In this document: piece after piece, positions 27,611 through 36,460 of the stretch
Position numbering within the stretch: position 1 is the first letter of the stretch
Layout of the letters: the number at the start of each line of letters is the position of its first letter
Origin: Clostridiaceae bacterium
GTDB taxonomy: Bacteria > Bacillota > Clostridia > Peptostreptococcales > Tindalliaceae
Reading direction: 5' to 3'
Assembly: GCA_011390155.1 (NCBI GenBank)
Contig: JAABSW010000008.1
Coordinates: forward strand, 1 to 64,000
DNA length: 64,000 nt
Program-made: the position numbers and the translations under genes
The notes under the pieces: model-generated
The model's database searches: none
Seen by the model: only the letters and a program-made list of their open reading frames with translations
What the model was told of the DNA's origin: nothing

Positions 27611-28918
27611 TTACGGTTGCTGCTTATGTTGATCATTCTCACGAAATGATGTGTAGACCACTTCACCCTGGCGCAATGTCATGTGGACACACCCTCTCAG
27701 GGCTATGCGGTCGAAAGGTGTGTTGCGGCCCTTGGATGCAAAGGTTGATGAATCCACCGGTCGCCTTGTCCGTAGGTCCACCAACACCAGGTCAGCGTCA
27801 GCGCCCTGGTGAAGTGTGCCTTTGTTCTTCAAACCAAGCATTTCTGCCGGTCGGGTGCTGAGACATTCCACCAGTCGTGGCAGTTTCATATACCCTGCCT
27901 CTACCAAGTGTGTCAGCGATGCTGCAAAACTGGTCTCAAGTCCCACTACTCCATTGGCTGCGTCAACCAGGTCTTTTTCCTTGTCTTCCAGTGTATGAGG
28001 CGCATGGTCTGTTGCGATGCAATCCAAGGTGCCATCGGCCAACCCCTTGGCAACAGCCTTCATGTCATGTTCACTGCGCAGTGGCGGGCTCATTTTTGCC
28101 ATGGTACCCCTGGTCATGACCCTGTACTCTGTCAGGGAAAAGTGATGGGGGGTGGCTTCCGCTGTCACCGGTACGCCTTCTGCTTTGGCCTGCCTGATCA
28201 TTTCAACGCTCCCGGCCGTACTGATATGCTGAAGGTGCACCGGACAGTTGGTTGCCCTGGCAAGGTACAGGTCCCGTTGCACCATCAGCTCTTCTGCCAA
28301 TCCTGGAACCCCCTGCAATTCATAGGCTCTGGAAGCAGGCCCCCGGTTCACGCTTCTGTCAAACATAAGGCTTACCTCTTCACAATGATTGGCCACCAAT
28401 AGTTTTTCCTCCCGGGCCTGTTGCAATGCTGCCACCATAATGGCCGCGTCAGCCACCGGTAATCCGTCATCCGTGACCCCCACCACGGATGTACCTCTAT
28501 ACTCCCTGAAATCAACCTTCTCTGTTCCCTTCAACCCCCTGGTGACAGCTCCCATGAACAGGGTGTTACAGGGCAGCTGACTGGCCCGGCGCATCATGTC
28601 CATGAGCACAAGTCCATTGTCCAGGGGCGGCTGGGTGTTGGGCATGCAGACAACGGTTGTATAGCCGCCTGCAACAGCAGCGGCGGCACCGGTGGCAAGG
28701 GTTTCTTTATCTTCCTGTCCTGGTTCACGAAAATGAACATGCAGGTCGATAAACCCAGGCATCACCCAATAGCCTTTTCCATCGATGGTCACATCTGCCT
28801 CCGTTATCAGTTCAGTGGTAAAACCTGCAATACGGCCTTTCTCAATAACAAGGTTCCCCTTTCTCGACTCATTGGTGTCAGGGTCCAGGTAGTTAACGTG
28901 TGTCATCACTTTTTTCAT
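27611..28918 (-). CDS. pyrC: Dihydroorotase
   Basis: Zinc amidohydrolase that closes carbamoyl-aspartate to dihydroorotate in pyrimidine synthesis. The 435-residue protein has PGFIDLHVHFREPGQEDKETL (metal His-x-His), VCMPNTQPP, NHCEE, a His in HLQHIST, TAEATPHHF, and CIATDHAPHTLEDKE with the catalytic Asp. This is the class I type of Gram-positive bacteria. The ATG at 28918 is chosen. The open frame extends 86 codons upstream into the penicillin-binding protein gene but lacks any homology there. No other pyr gene is adjacent. Confidence 0.93.
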   Translation of the reverse strand: MKKVMTHVNYLDPDTNESRKGNLVIEKGRIAGFTTELITEADVTIDGKGYWVMPGFIDLHVHFREPGQEDKETLATGAAAAVAGGYTTVVCMPNTQPPLDNGLVLMDMMRRASQLPCNTLFMGAVTRGLKGTEKVDFREYRGTSVVGVTDDGLPVADAAIMVAALQQAREEKLLVANHCEEVSLMFDRSVNRGPASRAYELQGVPGLAEELMVQRDLYLARATNCPVHLQHISTAGSVEMIRQAKAEGVPVTAEATPHHFSLTEYRVMTRGTMAKMSPPLRSEHDMKAVAKGLADGTLDCIATDHAPHTLEDKEKDLVDAANGVVGLETSFAASLTHLVEAGYMKLPRLVECLSTRPAEMLGLKNKGTLHQGADADLVLVDLRTRRPVDSSTFASKGRNTPFDRIALRGCVHMTLRQGEVVYTSFRENDQHKQQP

Positions 28919-28949
28919 TTTCACGGTCCTTTCTATTTCCATGGAGCTC

Positions 28950-31340
28950 TTATTCTCCCTGCAAGACTTCCTCCGTTTCACTTTCTTCCACTTCCACGCC
29001 CTCTTCCGAGGTTTCTTCATCTGGGTGTTCCTCTCCTGTGGTGTCTTCTTCCATGGTTTCTTCTGACCTGGGGGGAGGAGGTGGTGGAGGTGCCCTGTGC
29101 ACATGACAGGTGGCCGTTGGTTCTGTGCCCAGAATGAATCGTTCTGACCGGGGACTGGGGCAATAACGGTTTGCAAGTAATCCTGTCGTTGTGCATACGG
29201 TCATTTCAGAAATATCCTGTGGTCGTTGGAAATTCTTAGGGTCCATTCCTTCATGTATTCTCATCATCATATGCTGCCAAAGTGATGCCGCCATGCCGCT
29301 GCCGTCTGCCAACTCTTCTGGTCTGTCGTTGCCAATCCAAAGGGATGCTGCATAATATGGGGTGTAGCCCACAAACCAAGCATCTTTTTTATCAGTGGTG
29401 GTGCCTGTTTTCCCAGCCACGGGAATCAGGCTGTTTGCCGGATCCAGCTTAGCCCTGGCACCTGTGCCATAGGTAATGCTGTGGACCAGCAAATCTGTCA
29501 TGAGATACGCACTTTGTGTTGTCAAAACGCGCTCTCGCCTGATAGGCCTTTCCACCAGTACATTTCCCTCCCGGTCTGTGATACGGGTAAAAGTCACCGG
29601 CTCCGCATACACCCCTTCATTGGCAAGGGTACCATAGGCTGCCGTCATTTCCAGAGGACTGACCCCCAGGGTCATACCACCTAAAGCAGTGGAAAAAGTT
29701 TCATCGTGAAACAAGCCACCGTCAGCACCTTGGTAAGGATCATCCCGGGTGATCAGTGTGGTGATCCCCAACCGCTGCAAATAATCAAACATGACATCAA
29801 AAGCACCCTGGCGGCCTCCTCCCACTTCATTCAGCAATTTAACCGTGGCCACATTGCTGGACCATTGCAGGGCTTCCCGCAGCGTCATCCAGCCAAAGTA
29901 TTCCTGGCGGTACCAGTTACCAGGCCAGGCCTGTTGCGGCCGGCTGGGGTCATAATAAACCGGTGCATCATGAATCATCGAAGCCGGCGTCCATCCTTTA
30001 TCAATGGCCGGGGTGTAAACCGCCAGGGGCTTTATGGCAGATCCTGGCTGTCTGGGCACCAGTGCTCTGTTTAACATCTGTCTGCCCCCTTCAACCATGC
30101 GGCCTCCCATAAGGGCTTTTATTTCGCCTGTTCGGTAATCCATCACCACCATGGCCGCCTGTGGTTGAACATTGCCGTGAGCGTCCACCAGCAGGTTACC
30201 GTTCTCGTCTGCCTGGGTGCCGGGAAATAATTCCGGTGTATCAAAGGTCTCTTCCAATATTTGTTGCAGTTTCATGTTCAGGGTGCTGTGAATGTGCAAC
30301 CCTCCCCTGTAAAGCAGATGGCGGGCTTCATCAAGTGAGTATCCCCATTGTTGCAGACTTTCCAGTACATCCTGGCGCACAAGATCACCAAAGTAGCTGG
30401 ACAGGTTGTCGTTTTTCTGGGTTTCCGGGGGATTAAGCAGCGAGAATACGTCCTGGTCAAGGGCTTCCTGGTATTCCTCTTCACTTATCCAGTTAAGTTC
30501 TCTCATTTTATATAAAACCAAACGTTGCCGCTGGACAGTTTCTGGGTTATAAACCAACACATACCCATTATCGGTTTCCTTCAGCAAGGTATCCTGGGGT
30601 TTCACCTTTTCCATTTCCAGGGTTTTCATTGGCGCATAGCGTGTGGGGTTTCTGGGAATGCCCGCCAGCAAAGCCATTTCGCTGAGGGTTAACTGGGACA
30701 CCTCTTTGGAAAAATAAACCTGTGCAGCTGCCTCCACCCCATAAGCTCCAGCTCCCAGATAGATGGTGTTCAGGTATACTTCAAGCACTTTTTCTTTAGA
30801 TAGTTCCCGGGCCAGTTGCATGCCATAATAGGCGTCCATGATTTTTCTTGTATAGGTTTTCTCATGGGATAAAAAAAGGGTTTTGGCAAGCTGTTGGTGG
30901 ATGGTGCTGGCACCTTGAAGGGATCCTGTGCGAAAATTGGTCCAACCTGCTCCTAAAATCCTTCTTATATCAATTCCCTTATGATGCCAAAATCGTTCAT
31001 CTTCAATGGCAACAAAAGCATTCAGCAGTGTTGCCGGCATCTCCTGGTAATTGATGATTTCCCTGTAAAGGGGTGTTTCAATTTTTTCAAGTAACGCCAC
31101 ACCATCCTCTGTCTCATAATAAATAAAGGAACTCTCCTCCAGCATGCCATATAAATTTGAGGTGTCCAGTGGTTCAAGTTCAGTGATAATGCCTCGCACA
31201 AGGGCCACTGCCGTGCCTGTGACAGCTCCCAGGACCACCAGCATGATGAGCACCAGGATGATCAGAATACTGCGAAGGGTCTGCAGCCATTTTCGTTTCT
31301 TTTTCATGGTTTTTTCTGTGCGGGGTGCTTTATCAGCCAT
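28950..31340 (-). CDS. Class A penicillin-binding protein
   Basis: Bifunctional peptidoglycan glycosyltransferase/transpeptidase anchored outside the membrane. One N-terminal helix (about residues 22-48) is followed by the glycosyltransferase domain with IEDERFWHHKGIDI, GASTIHQQLAKTLFLS and YLNTIYLGAGAYGVEAAA, then the transpeptidase with PGSAIKPLAVY (catalytic Ser), SSN and KTGTTTDKKDAW. The C-terminus ends in a run of prolines and a very acidic tail of about 45 residues. ATG at 31340 follows GAAGGATG. At 796 residues it is typical of the PBP1a group. Confidence 0.94.
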   Translation of the reverse strand: MADKAPRTEKTMKKKRKWLQTLRSILIILVLIMLVVLGAVTGTAVALVRGIITELEPLDTSNLYGMLEESSFIYYETEDGVALLEKIETPLYREIINYQEMPATLLNAFVAIEDERFWHHKGIDIRRILGAGWTNFRTGSLQGASTIHQQLAKTLFLSHEKTYTRKIMDAYYGMQLARELSKEKVLEVYLNTIYLGAGAYGVEAAAQVYFSKEVSQLTLSEMALLAGIPRNPTRYAPMKTLEMEKVKPQDTLLKETDNGYVLVYNPETVQRQRLVLYKMRELNWISEEEYQEALDQDVFSLLNPPETQKNDNLSSYFGDLVRQDVLESLQQWGYSLDEARHLLYRGGLHIHSTLNMKLQQILEETFDTPELFPGTQADENGNLLVDAHGNVQPQAAMVVMDYRTGEIKALMGGRMVEGGRQMLNRALVPRQPGSAIKPLAVYTPAIDKGWTPASMIHDAPVYYDPSRPQQAWPGNWYRQEYFGWMTLREALQWSSNVATVKLLNEVGGGRQGAFDVMFDYLQRLGITTLITRDDPYQGADGGLFHDETFSTALGGMTLGVSPLEMTAAYGTLANEGVYAEPVTFTRITDREGNVLVERPIRRERVLTTQSAYLMTDLLVHSITYGTGARAKLDPANSLIPVAGKTGTTTDKKDAWFVGYTPYYAASLWIGNDRPEELADGSGMAASLWQHMMMRIHEGMDPKNFQRPQDISEMTVCTTTGLLANRYCPSPRSERFILGTEPTATCHVHRAPPPPPPPRSEETMEEDTTGEEHPDEETSEEGVEVEESETEEVLQGE

Positions 31341-31365
31341 CAAATTCATCCTTCAAACATTAGTG

Positions 31366-31421
31366 TAAAACAAAGGCCGGAGAGCATCGTACCCTCACGG
31401 ATACAGTTAGCTTCCAGCCTT
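31366..31421 (-). terminator. Terminator after gatB
   Basis: A long imperfect hairpin with AAGGC/GCCTT at its base and an inner GTATCC/GGGTAC stem, followed on the minus strand by TTTGTTTT. It closes the aspS-gatCAB operon before the PBP gene. Confidence 0.5.
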
Positions 31422-31461
31422 ATTGTAATGGATTTATGTCATGGGCGCAACGTGTCCCTGT

Positions 31462-32898
31462 TTACGCCTTCAACTTTTCTTCCAGCATTTCCTTTGCTAT
31501 CCTGGGATTTGCCTGGCCGCCAGTGGCTTTCATCACCTGTCCCATGAGGTAGCCCACTGCCTGTTTTTTGCCTGCATGATAGTCTTCCACAGAAGCAGGG
31601 TTCTCTTTTAAGACCTTCTCAATAATATACTGGAGTTCGTCTGTTCCACTGATCTGTTTCAAACCCTTTTCTTCCACAATCACTTCCGGGTCTTTTCCGG
31701 TGTCAAACATAACCGCAAAAACCTCTTTGCCAACAGTGCCGCTGATGGTGCCTGCTTCAACCAGTCCAATGAGTGTGGCCAGTTGTGACGGCGCGACTTG
31801 TTGTTCCCCAGGTTCCATTTCTTTTTCTTTTAAATAACGCAGCAGATCACCCAGCACCCAGTTGGCACTTATTTTTGCATCAGCCCCTGCCTTTACCGTC
31901 TCCTCATAAAAATGACTCAAGGCTTTTTCTGCTGTTAAAACTTCAATTTCTTTTTCTGTTAACGCATAGACTTCTTTAAACCGCAGTGCTTTTGCCGCTG
32001 GTAGTTCAGGTAGCGTTTTCAGGATCATACTTATTTGCTCATCCCTGACCACGATGGGTTTCAGGTCCGGTTCAGGAAAATACCGGTAATCGTGGGCATC
32101 TTCCTTTGACCGCATGGAGATGGTGCGTCCCTTGGCAGCGTCCCACCTTCTGGTTTCCTGAACCACCTGGTCTCCCTGTCCGAAACTGTACAGTTCAATC
32201 TGCCGTTTCTCTTCTTTTTCCAATGCTTTTTGTAACTCCTTAAAGGAGTTGATGTTTTTCAGTTCCACTTTGGCGTTCAACGCCTCCTGCCCCATAGGTC
32301 TTACAGAGATGTTTCCATCGCAACGCAATGACCCTTGTTCCATCCGACAGTCTGAAACACCTGCATACTGCAGGATCGCCCGCACTGCGCGAAGGTAATC
32401 AACGGCTTCTTTGGGTGATCGCATGTCAGCCTCAGAGACAATTTCGATCAAAGGCACCCCCACCCGGTTGTAATCGATGTACGAAAAGGGTTCATACTCA
32501 TCGTGGAGCAATTTTCCAGCGTCTTCCTCAATATGAATACGGTGAATGCGAATGGTTTTTTTGTTACCATCCACCTCAATATTTACCGCCCCTTCAGTAC
32601 AGATCGGCAGGTCATATTGTGATATTTGGTAGGCTTTCGGCAGGTCCGGATAAAAATAGTTTTTCCGGTCCATTTTGCTTAATCCTTCCACACGGCAACC
32701 CAGGGCCAATCCCGCCTTGACAGCCATGTCCACCACGGCCTTGTTCAACGTGGGCAAGGTACCGGGCAATCCCATGCAAACAGGACAGGTGTGTCGATTT
32801 GGCGCTGCCCCAAAAGTGGTGGGACAGTTACAAAATATTTTTGTTTTGGTATCCAGCTCCACGTGCACTTCCAGTCCAATCACTGTTTCCCACTTCAT
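31462..32898 (-). CDS. gatB: Asp/Glu-tRNA amidotransferase subunit B
   Basis: tRNA-binding, kinase-like subunit of GatCAB that activates the Asp (or Glu) on misacylated tRNA for amidation. The 478-residue protein begins WETVIGLEVHVELDTKTKIFC and has the CPVCMGLPGTLP zinc-associated segment, KMDRKNYFYPDLPKAYQISQYD, IHIEEDAGKL, EIVSEADMRSPKEA and a C-terminal YqeY-like helical domain (YLMGQVMKATGGQANP). It overlaps gatA by 4 bases and is the last gene of the operon. Confidence 0.96.
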   Translation of the reverse strand: MKWETVIGLEVHVELDTKTKIFCNCPTTFGAAPNRHTCPVCMGLPGTLPTLNKAVVDMAVKAGLALGCRVEGLSKMDRKNYFYPDLPKAYQISQYDLPICTEGAVNIEVDGNKKTIRIHRIHIEEDAGKLLHDEYEPFSYIDYNRVGVPLIEIVSEADMRSPKEAVDYLRAVRAILQYAGVSDCRMEQGSLRCDGNISVRPMGQEALNAKVELKNINSFKELQKALEKEEKRQIELYSFGQGDQVVQETRRWDAAKGRTISMRSKEDAHDYRYFPEPDLKPIVVRDEQISMILKTLPELPAAKALRFKEVYALTEKEIEVLTAEKALSHFYEETVKAGADAKISANWVLGDLLRYLKEKEMEPGEQQVAPSQLATLIGLVEAGTISGTVGKEVFAVMFDTGKDPEVIVEEKGLKQISGTDELQYIIEKVLKENPASVEDYHAGKKQAVGYLMGQVMKATGGQANPRIAKEMLEEKLKA

Positions 32899-34373
32899 TT
32901 TAAAACCTCCCTTGCCACTGGGCTCACCAGGTCTAAATTCATCTGCTGTTCTAACTGATAAGCTACCTTCAACAGCTTGTTTTCAGCTAAATGGCCACCA
33001 ATAAGCTGCATGCCGATGGGAAGTCCCTTTTGGGAAAAGCCACAGGGCAGGGAAATGGCAGGCAGACCAGCCAGGTTAATATCAACGGTGAACACATCTC
33101 CCAGGTACATCTCCAGGGGATCGTCAGTTTTTTCACCCTTCACGAAGGGAAGGGAAGGTGTCACCGGCCCCAGCACCAGGTCATAGCGGCTGAACAGCTC
33201 AACAAATTGTTGGCGGATACGGTTTCTTAACAGCTGTGCCCGGTGATAATAGGCATCATAATACCCTGAACTCAAGGCATAGGTGCCCAACATGATCCGC
33301 CGTTTCACTTCACTGCCAAAGGCTTCTGACCGTGACCGCACCATTAATTCTTCCAGGTTATCAAATTCTTCAGGGCGATACCCGTACCGTATGCCGTCAA
33401 ACCGGGCCAGGTTGGAGCTGGCTTCTGCCGATGAAATCAAATAATAGGCGGACAACCCTGCTTTTGAATAAGGCAGGGATACTTCATCCACATCCACCCC
33501 CAGGGTTTCCAGGAGAGCGGCTGTTTCCAACAAAACCTGTTTGATTTCCGGGTCAATTCCTTCCTGCATATATTCCTTTGGTAACGCCGCTTTCATCCCT
33601 TTCAAGGGCTGTTCAAGGTCTTTTGTATAGGAAGAGGCTGCTTTGTACTGAAGGCTTGTGGCGTCCTTCTCATCATGACCTGCCAACACATCCAGTGCCA
33701 ACGCCGCATCCCTGGCGTTCCTGGTAAACGGTCCAATTTGATCCAGAGAAGACGCAAAGGCTACCAACCCATACCTGGACACCAGGCCATAGGTGGGTTT
33801 TAACCCCACCACACCACAGAAGGAAGCTGGCTGCCGGATGGACCCGCCAGTGTCTGAGCCCAGGGCCAGGGGAACGGTGCCCGAAGCCACAGCTGCAGCA
33901 GATCCTCCGGATGAACCACCTGGCACCCTGGTTAAATCCCAGGGGTTGGAGGTCAGTTGAAAGGCAGAATTCTCCGTGGACGAACCCATGGCAAACTCAT
34001 CCAAGTTGGTTTTTCCCACGATCATGGCGCCTGCATCGTTCAATAAATCTGTCACCTGGGCATTGTAAGGCGGCACAAAATCTTCCAGAATCCGTGAAGC
34101 ACAAGTGGTTTTGATTCCGTCGGTACACATGTTGTCTTTCAAGGCCACCGGCACGCCTGACAGTTTGCCGGTTTCCTTGCCATCCGCCAGTTTCTTGTCT
34201 TGTCTATCCGCCTGATCCAAGGCCAACTCCCTGCACAGGGTGAGGTAGGCTTTCACGGATGGTTCCACTTTATCAATCCGGGCAAATGTTTCCATAACAA
34301 GTTCCCTGGCAGAAGCCTGTTTGTTAAGGAACAGCTGTTGGTATTCATCCAGGGTCATTACTGTTTTCACCAA
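32895..34373 (-). CDS. gatA: Asp/Glu-tRNA amidotransferase subunit A
   Basis: Amidase subunit that releases ammonia from glutamine. It carries the amidase signature with catalytic Ser-cisSer-Lys: the Lys in VPVALKDNM and serines in GSDTGGSIRQPASFCG, after the glycine-rich GGSSGGSAAAVASG. About 492 residues, full length. The start is uncertain: TTG at 34373 lies 8 bases after AGGAGG, and GTG at 34370 or ATG at 34358 are alternatives. It follows gatC within about 12 bases. Confidence 0.95.
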   Translation of the reverse strand: MVKTVMTLDEYQQLFLNKQASARELVMETFARIDKVEPSVKAYLTLCRELALDQADRQDKKLADGKETGKLSGVPVALKDNMCTDGIKTTCASRILEDFVPPYNAQVTDLLNDAGAMIVGKTNLDEFAMGSSTENSAFQLTSNPWDLTRVPGGSSGGSAAAVASGTVPLALGSDTGGSIRQPASFCGVVGLKPTYGLVSRYGLVAFASSLDQIGPFTRNARDAALALDVLAGHDEKDATSLQYKAASSYTKDLEQPLKGMKAALPKEYMQEGIDPEIKQVLLETAALLETLGVDVDEVSLPYSKAGLSAYYLISSAEASSNLARFDGIRYGYRPEEFDNLEELMVRSRSEAFGSEVKRRIMLGTYALSSGYYDAYYHRAQLLRNRIRQQFVELFSRYDLVLGPVTPSLPFVKGEKTDDPLEMYLGDVFTVDINLAGLPAISLPCGFSQKGLPIGMQLIGGHLAENKLLKVAYQLEQQMNLDLVSPVAREVLK

Positions 34374-34385
34374 TGTCACCACCTC

Positions 34386-34676
34386 CTATTCCAGTATTTT
34401 GGGCACAACAATGAACCCATCTTTCATTTCCTTTACGTTTTTATGAAGCTTTTCCTGTTCTTCAAAAAGCCTTGGCAAGTCATCCCGCAGTAAGGGTGCG
34501 TCTTTTTGTTCAACTTCAAGCGTAACAGCCTCGCTGGACAGATCATATTCATCTATCACGGCAAAATGTTCCAGGATATTGTCGAATTCACGGGTGTAGA
34601 CCTGGGCATCCTCTTCTGTCAGGGAAAGCCGGGCAAGGTTTGCCACCTTCATAACTTCCTCTGTTTTTATTCTCAT
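34386..34676 (-). CDS. gatC: Asp/Glu-tRNA amidotransferase subunit C
   Basis: Small subunit that wraps and stabilises GatA in the GatCAB complex. The 96-residue protein begins RIKTEEVMKVANLARLSLTEED, the hallmark GatC start, and ends with the LRDD and DGFIVVPKILE segments. ATG at 34676 is 7 bases after GAAGGAGG; a longer frame from 34706 would put the ribosome binding site inside the gene. Confidence 0.94.
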   Translation of the reverse strand: MRIKTEEVMKVANLARLSLTEEDAQVYTREFDNILEHFAVIDEYDLSSEAVTLEVEQKDAPLLRDDLPRLFEEQEKLHKNVKEMKDGFIVVPKILE

Positions 34677-34728
34677 ATACATGCCTCCTTCAAAAGGTTT
34701 TATCACTTATTGGCCTTTGTCGCTCTCA

Positions 34729-36015
34729 CTAAGGTGTTAATCTTTTAAGGTCTCTGGGTAATAACGTGGCTTCACGTATATTGCTCAGCCCGCATAATTT
34801 CATGGTAATCCTTTCCAAACCGATGGCCAGCCCTCCATGGGGTGGCATGCCATAACGGAAGCTTTCTGTGTAGAATGAGAACTCTGTTGGATCCAGGTTG
34901 AATTTTTTCATGTTGTCCATCAGATGATGGTAATCATGAATCCGTTGGCCACCCGTGGTGATTTCAAGGCCCCTGAAGAGCAAATCAAAGCTTCTGGTAA
35001 CCGACGGGTCATCCTCATAGGGCATGGTATAGACAGGCCGTTTAGCCGTTGGGTATTTAGTGATGAAAACAAATTCACTGTCGTATTTCTTCATAATGTA
35101 TTCAGCCAGAAGGCTTTCACCTTCTGCATCAAGGTTTCCTGGGGGTGATGGTTTTCCATATTCTTCCAACAGTACTTGCTGCGCCTCTGCCAAAGGCATA
35201 CGGGGAATGTCCCTGACGGTTGGCAACACAGCTCCCAACATATCAAGCTCCTCACTGCAGTGTTCCTGTAGGTAAGGGATCAACATTTTCATGAAACCTT
35301 CTTCCATGTTCATGATATCATGTTCGCTTTCGATGAACCCCATTTCAAAATCCAGGCTCACATATTCATTCAAATGACGCCAGGTGTTGTGCAATTCAGC
35401 CCTGTAGGCATGACCGATTTCAAAAACCCTTTCGAATCCGGCTCCCACCATCATTTGTTTATAGAATTGGGGACTTTGGGCAAGAAAGGCCCTGGTATCA
35501 AAATATGACACTGTGAACATTTCAGAACCGCCTTCTGTGCCTGCTGCAAGAATCTTAGGGGTGTGAATTTCTGAAAAATGTCTGGTCGACAGATAACTGC
35601 GAAAGGCTTCAACAATGGCTTGCTGTATTACAAAAGGTGCCCTGACTTTTGCCGGTCGAAGACTGATGGTTCTGTGATCCAACTTGGTTTCCAGGTGTAC
35701 TGATTCCTCTTTGTTTACAGGAAAAGGTAATACTTCATAATTAGCCTTACCCACAATTTGCAGGGATGTCACTTGTATTTCATAACCACCGGTTGCTTTT
35801 TCATTTTCTCTGCAGACACCCTTGACAGTCACGGCTGCTTCCAACCGCAGGTTTTCTTCCAACTCACCTTCCAGCACCAGCTGAACCAATCCTGTTTTGT
35901 CCCTTAGGGTGATAAATTTTATCCTTCCCAGGTCATGGATTCGGTGAACCCAACCCTGTACTGTTACCTCTTGTTCACAATGTTTTTTCAGCTCTTTGAC
36001 ATAAATTCGTTCCAT
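34729..36015 (-). CDS. aspS2: Archaeal-type aspartyl-tRNA synthetase, probably non-discriminating
   Basis: Class IIb synthetase expected to make Asp-tRNA-Asp and mischarged Asp-tRNA-Asn. At 428 residues it is far shorter than bacterial AspRS (about 590) because the GAD insertion is absent. It has an OB-fold with VTVQGWVHRIHDLGRIKF, class II motif 2 (FEIGHAYRAELHNTWRHLNEYVSLDFEMGF) and motif 3 (GGLAIGLERITMKLCGLSNIREATLLPRD). The His after GWV is, from memory, the mark of non-discriminating enzymes. Linkage to gatCAB and an AAC-specifier T-box supports the Asn-tRNA role. ATG at 36015 follows GGGAGGAG. Confidence 0.92.
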   Translation of the reverse strand: MERIYVKELKKHCEQEVTVQGWVHRIHDLGRIKFITLRDKTGLVQLVLEGELEENLRLEAAVTVKGVCRENEKATGGYEIQVTSLQIVGKANYEVLPFPVNKEESVHLETKLDHRTISLRPAKVRAPFVIQQAIVEAFRSYLSTRHFSEIHTPKILAAGTEGGSEMFTVSYFDTRAFLAQSPQFYKQMMVGAGFERVFEIGHAYRAELHNTWRHLNEYVSLDFEMGFIESEHDIMNMEEGFMKMLIPYLQEHCSEELDMLGAVLPTVRDIPRMPLAEAQQVLLEEYGKPSPPGNLDAEGESLLAEYIMKKYDSEFVFITKYPTAKRPVYTMPYEDDPSVTRSFDLLFRGLEITTGGQRIHDYHHLMDNMKKFNLDPTEFSFYTESFRYGMPPHGGLAIGLERITMKLCGLSNIREATLLPRDLKRLTP

Positions 36016-36074
36016 ATGCGATTCTCCTCCCATCATTTCAAATGTTACTCATCTGTGTTGCCGGTTCGCTTATA

Positions 36075-36119
36075 CAAAAAACCCGTCCATTGCACAGTTT
36101 CCTGTTGCAAGGGACGGGT
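36075..36119 (-). terminator. T-box regulated terminator
   Basis: On the minus strand ACCCGTCC pairs with GGACGGGT (36112-36119 with 36081-36088), with an upper CTGTGCAA-type stem, followed by six T residues. The 5' arm overlaps the sequence needed for the competing antiterminator. Confidence 0.85.
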
Positions 36120-36395
36120 TTTGATTTCCGCGGTACCACCCTGATTAGTCTGGTTTTCAGACTCACTCGTGTCAATACAGAAAAACGGTCTGACATTGTC
36201 AGAAAATTTTTCGATACCTGTTCCCGATAACGGGGGACTTCCGTTCGAGTCTACTAAGGAATTCTCCTTTTCGGTCGAATGCTCCTGGGTGTTCTTCAAT
36301 CCCATCCGCCTGCCAGGCTTCCACCATCCCTGACTCGCTGAAAAGTTGGATATTGGATCTACTCTCCCTCTCAACGCACTTCTTATGTAAAGATG
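36075..36395 (-). promoter_or_regulatory. T-box riboswitch, specifier reads AAC (Asn)
   Basis: tRNA-sensing leader of the aspS2-gatCAB operon. The T-box core AGGGTGGTACCGCG is at 36129-36142. Stem I shows the AGTA loop-E side and a GAA-G-AAC-A arrangement, the same layout as in glyQS leaders, which places the specifier codon AAC at 36291-36293. The apical loop motif (CAGGGATGGTGGAAGCCTG) is present. Uncharged tRNA-Asn is expected to favour the antiterminator and switch the operon on. The specifier call comes from manual folding. Confidence 0.88.
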
Positions 36396-36401
36396 TCACT
36401 A

Positions 36402-36430
36402 ATTATACAACTGCCTGACTAATATTGCAA
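36402..36430 (-). promoter_or_regulatory. Promoter of the T-box operon
   Basis: TTGCAA (36425-36430) and a perfect TATAAT (36402-36407) are 17 bases apart on the minus strand, just upstream of the leader. Confidence 0.75.
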
Positions 36431-36460
36431 GGTTTTTTTATCCGAAGCCAAGAACCCTGT

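Noticed and set aside
28919-29176. 86-codon N-terminal extension of pyrC
   Set aside because: It runs antisense-free but inside the PBP 3' end in another frame, is highly basic and unlike any dihydroorotase start; ATG at 28918 fits the family.
36270-36290. GAC triplet as T-box specifier
   Set aside because: It is not placed in the GAA-N-codon-A layout; the AAC at 36291-36293 fits that layout and is followed by A and a CCC that can pair with GGG of the opposite arm.
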